Shown piece after piece: positions 6,573-8,621 of a stretch of 8,621 bases of DNA (its first letter is position 1; each line of letters starts with the position of its first letter). Source of the DNA: Bacteroidota bacterium (GTDB lineage Bacteria; Bacteroidota; Bacteroidia; M30B66); assembly GCA_947497195.1 (NCBI GenBank), contig CANMGM010000090.1:1-8621 (forward strand), in the 5' to 3' direction. The notes below the pieces were generated by a model. The model was not told where the DNA came from. It ran no database searches and was given only the letters and a program-made list of their open reading frames with translations. The position numbers and the translations under genes were made by a program.

Positions 6573-8126
6573 ATGGAAAAGATACATATCCTCTGGGCCG
6601 ACGACGAAATCGATTTGCTTAAGCCACACATCCTCTTTTTGAAGGAGAAAGGCTATGAAGTGCATACCGCCAATTCGGGCGATGATGCCTTAGATATGGT
6701 GAAGGAACGCCCTTTCGATATTATTTTGCTCGACGAAAATATGCCCGGTTTGAGTGGTTTAGAGGTGCTCGTAAAAATTAAACAGCTGCGCAACGAGATT
6801 CCGGTTGTTATGATCACTAAATCGGAAGAAGAGCATATTATGGAAGATGCGATTGGTTCGCAGATATCCGATTACCTCATCAAGCCGGTGAATCCGAATC
6901 AGATTTTACTCTCGCTGAAAAAGAACCTCGAGAATAAGCGACTGATTCGCGAGAAAACCTCATCGGCCTACCAGCAGGAGTTTCGGCAAATCGGCATGAC
7001 ATTGAGCGATCGTTTGTCGATTCAGGAGTGGAAGGATGTGTATCAGAAGCTCGTTTTCTGGGAACTCGAACTTACGCGAAGCCGCGAAGAGGGCATGGAA
7101 GAAATTCTAAGAATGCAGAAGTCGGAGGCGAATACGCAATTCAGCAAGTTCATCGCTAACCATTATCAAGACTGGCTCAACGGGAAAGATGCGAATGCCC
7201 CGCTTTTATCGCATACCGTATTTAAAAATCGCATCGTTCCTGAACTCGACAAAGCCGATACAACGTTTTTGGTATTAATCGACAATCTCCGTTACGACCA
7301 GTGGAAAGTTATTCAGCCCATTATTTCGGAATATTTCAAAGTCGACACTGAGGAGTTGTATTGTTCCATTTTACCAACGGCTACGCAATATGCGCGCAAT
7401 GCGTTTTTTGCCGGGTTGTTGCCTTCTGAAATTGAGAAACGTTATCCGAATTATTGGTTGAATGATGAGGATGAAGGCGGAAAGAACCTGCACGAAGAAT
7501 TTTTCATGCAGGAGCAATTGAAGCGTTTGGGCAAAGACATTAAAACATCGTACACGAAAATTACCAATTTCCAATCGGGTAAAAAACTGGCCGAGAACCT
7601 TCCAAATTTGATGGGGAATAAGTTTAATACCATCGTGTACAATTTCGTGGATATGCTCTCGCATGCGCGCACAGAGATGGAAGTGATTCGCGAACTGGCC
7701 GACGATGAAAAAGCCTATCGTTCGATTACTGTGAGCTGGCTCGAACATTCGCCATTGCTCGATATCCTGAAGCAAATTGCCGATCGTAAGGCGCGTTTAA
7801 TCATTACCACCGACCACGGCACCATTCGGGTTACCGAACCCAGCAAAGTGATTGGCGACCGCAATACGAATACAAATCTGCGTTACAAACAGGGCAAAAA
7901 CCTGAATTACGAAAAGCGCGATGTGTACGAAGTACGCAATCCATCCGACATTTACCTGCCCAAACAGCATGTGAGCAGCGCGTTTGTTTTCGCGAAGGAA
8001 GACAAGTTTTTCGCCTATCCCAACAACTACAATTACTATGTGAATTATTACCGGAATACCTTTCAGCACGGCGGTATTTCGCTGGAGGAGATGCTGATTC
8101 CGTTTATTACGCTAAGCACGAAGTAG
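6573..8126 (+). CDS. porX: PorX-family response regulator with C-terminal PglZ domain
   Basis: This 517-residue protein joins a CheY-like receiver domain to a PglZ (alkaline phosphatase superfamily) effector domain, and has no DNA-binding domain. The receiver (1 to about 120) has the acidic pair Asp10-Asp11, phospho-acceptor Asp54 (ILLDENMPG), Thr82 (ITKSEE) and Lys104 (LIKPV). A helical linker (about 121-205) follows. The PglZ domain has candidate metal-site and nucleophile motifs: LIDNLRYDQW (Asp237), LPTATQYAR (Thr269/Thr271), FVDMLSH (Asp360, His364), TTDHG (Asp414, His415) and QHGGISLEE (His499). In Porphyromonas and Flavobacterium, PorX works with the kinase PorY and the sigma factor SigP in controlling type IX secretion genes, and its PglZ domain has been reported to cleave oligonucleotides. 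All expected active-site residues appear present here. No partner kinase is in the window. It is transcribed away from the lipid A block from a shared 64-base region, and starts with ATG after an A-rich leader. Confidence 0.93.
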   Translation: MEKIHILWADDEIDLLKPHILFLKEKGYEVHTANSGDDALDMVKERPFDIILLDENMPGLSGLEVLVKIKQLRNEIPVVMITKSEEEHIMEDAIGSQISDYLIKPVNPNQILLSLKKNLENKRLIREKTSSAYQQEFRQIGMTLSDRLSIQEWKDVYQKLVFWELELTRSREEGMEEILRMQKSEANTQFSKFIANHYQDWLNGKDANAPLLSHTVFKNRIVPELDKADTTFLVLIDNLRYDQWKVIQPIISEYFKVDTEELYCSILPTATQYARNAFFAGLLPSEIEKRYPNYWLNDEDEGGKNLHEEFFMQEQLKRLGKDIKTSYTKITNFQSGKKLAENLPNLMGNKFNTIVYNFVDMLSHARTEMEVIRELADDEKAYRSITVSWLEHSPLLDILKQIADRKARLIITTDHGTIRVTEPSKVIGDRNTNTNLRYKQGKNLNYEKRDVYEVRNPSDIYLPKQHVSSAFVFAKEDKFFAYPNNYNYYVNYYRNTFQHGGISLEEMLIPFITLSTK

Positions 8127-8172
8127 TTTCCGGCCAGTATTTGATAGTTAGCGGTCAGCTTAAAAAACGACA
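8127..8172. other. Junction between porX and the AT-rich lipoprotein gene
   Basis: These 46 bases follow the porX stop directly. They contain an imperfect 7-base direct repeat, CGGCCAG (8131-8137) and CGGTCAG (8152-8158), 21 bases apart. They also hold GTTAGCGGTCAGC (8148-8160) and then an A-rich leader before the next ATG. I see no clear terminator hairpin and no consensus TAnnTTTG promoter. Base composition changes sharply here, from about 49% to about 31% G+C in the samples I counted, so this may be the edge of an inserted segment. Confidence 0.4.
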
Positions 8173-8621
8173 ATGAAACCGATAATCTACATATTGACAT
8201 TTTGGTTTTTAACAAGCTGCGGACATTCAAACTCAAAAGAAAAAACAACAACAGTTGCTGACAAAATAGCAACAGAAAATGAAGTTAAAAACTCAAAAGA
8301 AGATAATCCAAGTAAGAAACAATATCGAAAACAATTATTAAGTGGTTTCGACAAAGCAAAATTATATAAGCTCACAGACAATATTTCAGCAGATTTTAAC
8401 GGAGATGGAATTGCCGACAAAGCCTTTTACAAGAAAGAGAATGAAACATCAGGAATAATAATCCAACACGGTAAGACAAACGAAGAATTTAGAATAGGTT
8501 TTGGTAAGAAATTCTCAACCTCTTCAGATGATTTTGATTGCAATTGGGTTGACTATTGGGGACTAGTCGAGGATAAAGAAACAATCGAAACAACTTTCAC
8601 TGAAGAGGGTGACGTTTTAGG
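8173..8621 (+). CDS. Predicted lipoprotein with an EF-hand-like loop, 3' end missing
   Basis: An open frame from the ATG at 8173 runs to the window edge, giving 149 residues so far. The N terminus is a short lipoprotein signal peptide: Met-Lys, hydrophobic residues 4-13, then the lipobox LTSC with the lipidated cysteine at 16. The following Gly-His-Ser and a Lys/Thr/Glu-rich segment (about 18-55) look like a flexible tether. Residues 74-82 read DFNGDGIAD, matching the calcium-binding loop pattern DxNxDGxxD found in EF-hand-like and FG-GAP-type repeats. The protein is very likely exported and lipid-anchored in the envelope, possibly binding calcium. I do not recognise the family. Counted over 8221-8460 the gene is about 31% G+C, with A-rich codons (ACA, AAA, GAA) unlike those of porX, which suggests later acquisition. 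The signal peptide supports the chosen start. The gene is not visibly linked in function to porX. Confidence 0.72.
   Translation, partial: MKPIIYILTFWFLTSCGHSNSKEKTTTVADKIATENEVKNSKEDNPSKKQYRKQLLSGFDKAKLYKLTDNISADFNGDGIADKAFYKKENETSGIIIQHGKTNEEFRIGFGKKFSTSSDDFDCNWVDYWGLVEDKETIETTFTEEGDVL

Noticed and set aside
6573..8126. PglZ domain as evidence for a BREX phage-defence system
   Set aside because: The domain is fused to an N-terminal receiver as in PorX, and no BREX partners (BrxC, BrxL, PglX) are in the window.
8148..8160. GTTAGCGGTCAGC as an integron-like attC core site
   Set aside because: The core consensus GTTRRRY fails at the sixth and seventh bases (GTTAGCG), and I found no matching RYYYAAC partner in the junction. 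It is kept only as a repeat to search for.
7371..8420. Minus-strand frames opposite porX and the terminal lipoprotein gene
   Set aside because: The opposite strand codes for proteins with clear domain motifs or a lipobox. The shadow translations look like random sequence.

Overview
The window looks like a chromosomal stretch from a Gram-negative member of the Bacteroidota. Four things support this: a fused LpxC-FabZ protein, a REC-PglZ response regulator of the PorX type, a -33/-7 promoter of the Bacteroidota kind (TTG and TAnnTTTG), and gene starts without Shine-Dalgarno sequences. I cannot name the genus.

Layout. Bases 1-816 (+) hold the C-terminal part of a membrane polysaccharide flippase whose start lies outside the window. 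It converges on a six-gene minus-strand block (845-6508). In transcription order this block is an HD-domain phosphohydrolase, lpxD, lpxC/fabZ, lpxA, an orphan ABC ATPase and a small metallophosphoesterase. Gaps in the block are 36 bases at most, and two junctions are 4-base ATGA overlaps. The 28 bases between the convergent ends (817-844) show no hairpin or other signal. A 64-base divergent region (6509-6572) separates the block from porX (6573-8126, +) and is largely filled by an imperfect inverted repeat. After a 46-base gap, an AT-rich predicted lipoprotein gene starts at 8173 and runs off the window edge.

How the genes fit together. LpxA, LpxC and LpxD carry out the first three steps of lipid A synthesis. 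FabZ, in the same polypeptide as LpxC, competes for the same 3-hydroxyacyl-ACP pool by directing it into fatty acid elongation. The block therefore encodes the branch point between lipid A and phospholipid. An apparent internal promoter (2771-2800) could let lpxA, the ABC ATPase and the phosphoesterase be expressed apart from lpxD and lpxC. PorX homologues regulate type IX secretion in Porphyromonas and relatives, where secreted cargo is anchored to LPS. Sharing a control region with the lipid A block is therefore suggestive, but it may only be conserved gene order.

Base composition is uneven. Hand counts of 240-base samples give about 30% G+C in the flippase (481-720), about 49% in porX (7681-7920) and about 31% in the terminal lipoprotein gene (8221-8460). 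The housekeeping block is thus flanked by AT-rich, accessory-looking genes. I see no RNA genes, CRISPR arrays, insertion sequences or clear terminators. Most of the window is well-known core biology. The points worth following up are the control elements, the degenerate ABC ATPase motifs and the AT-rich right end.
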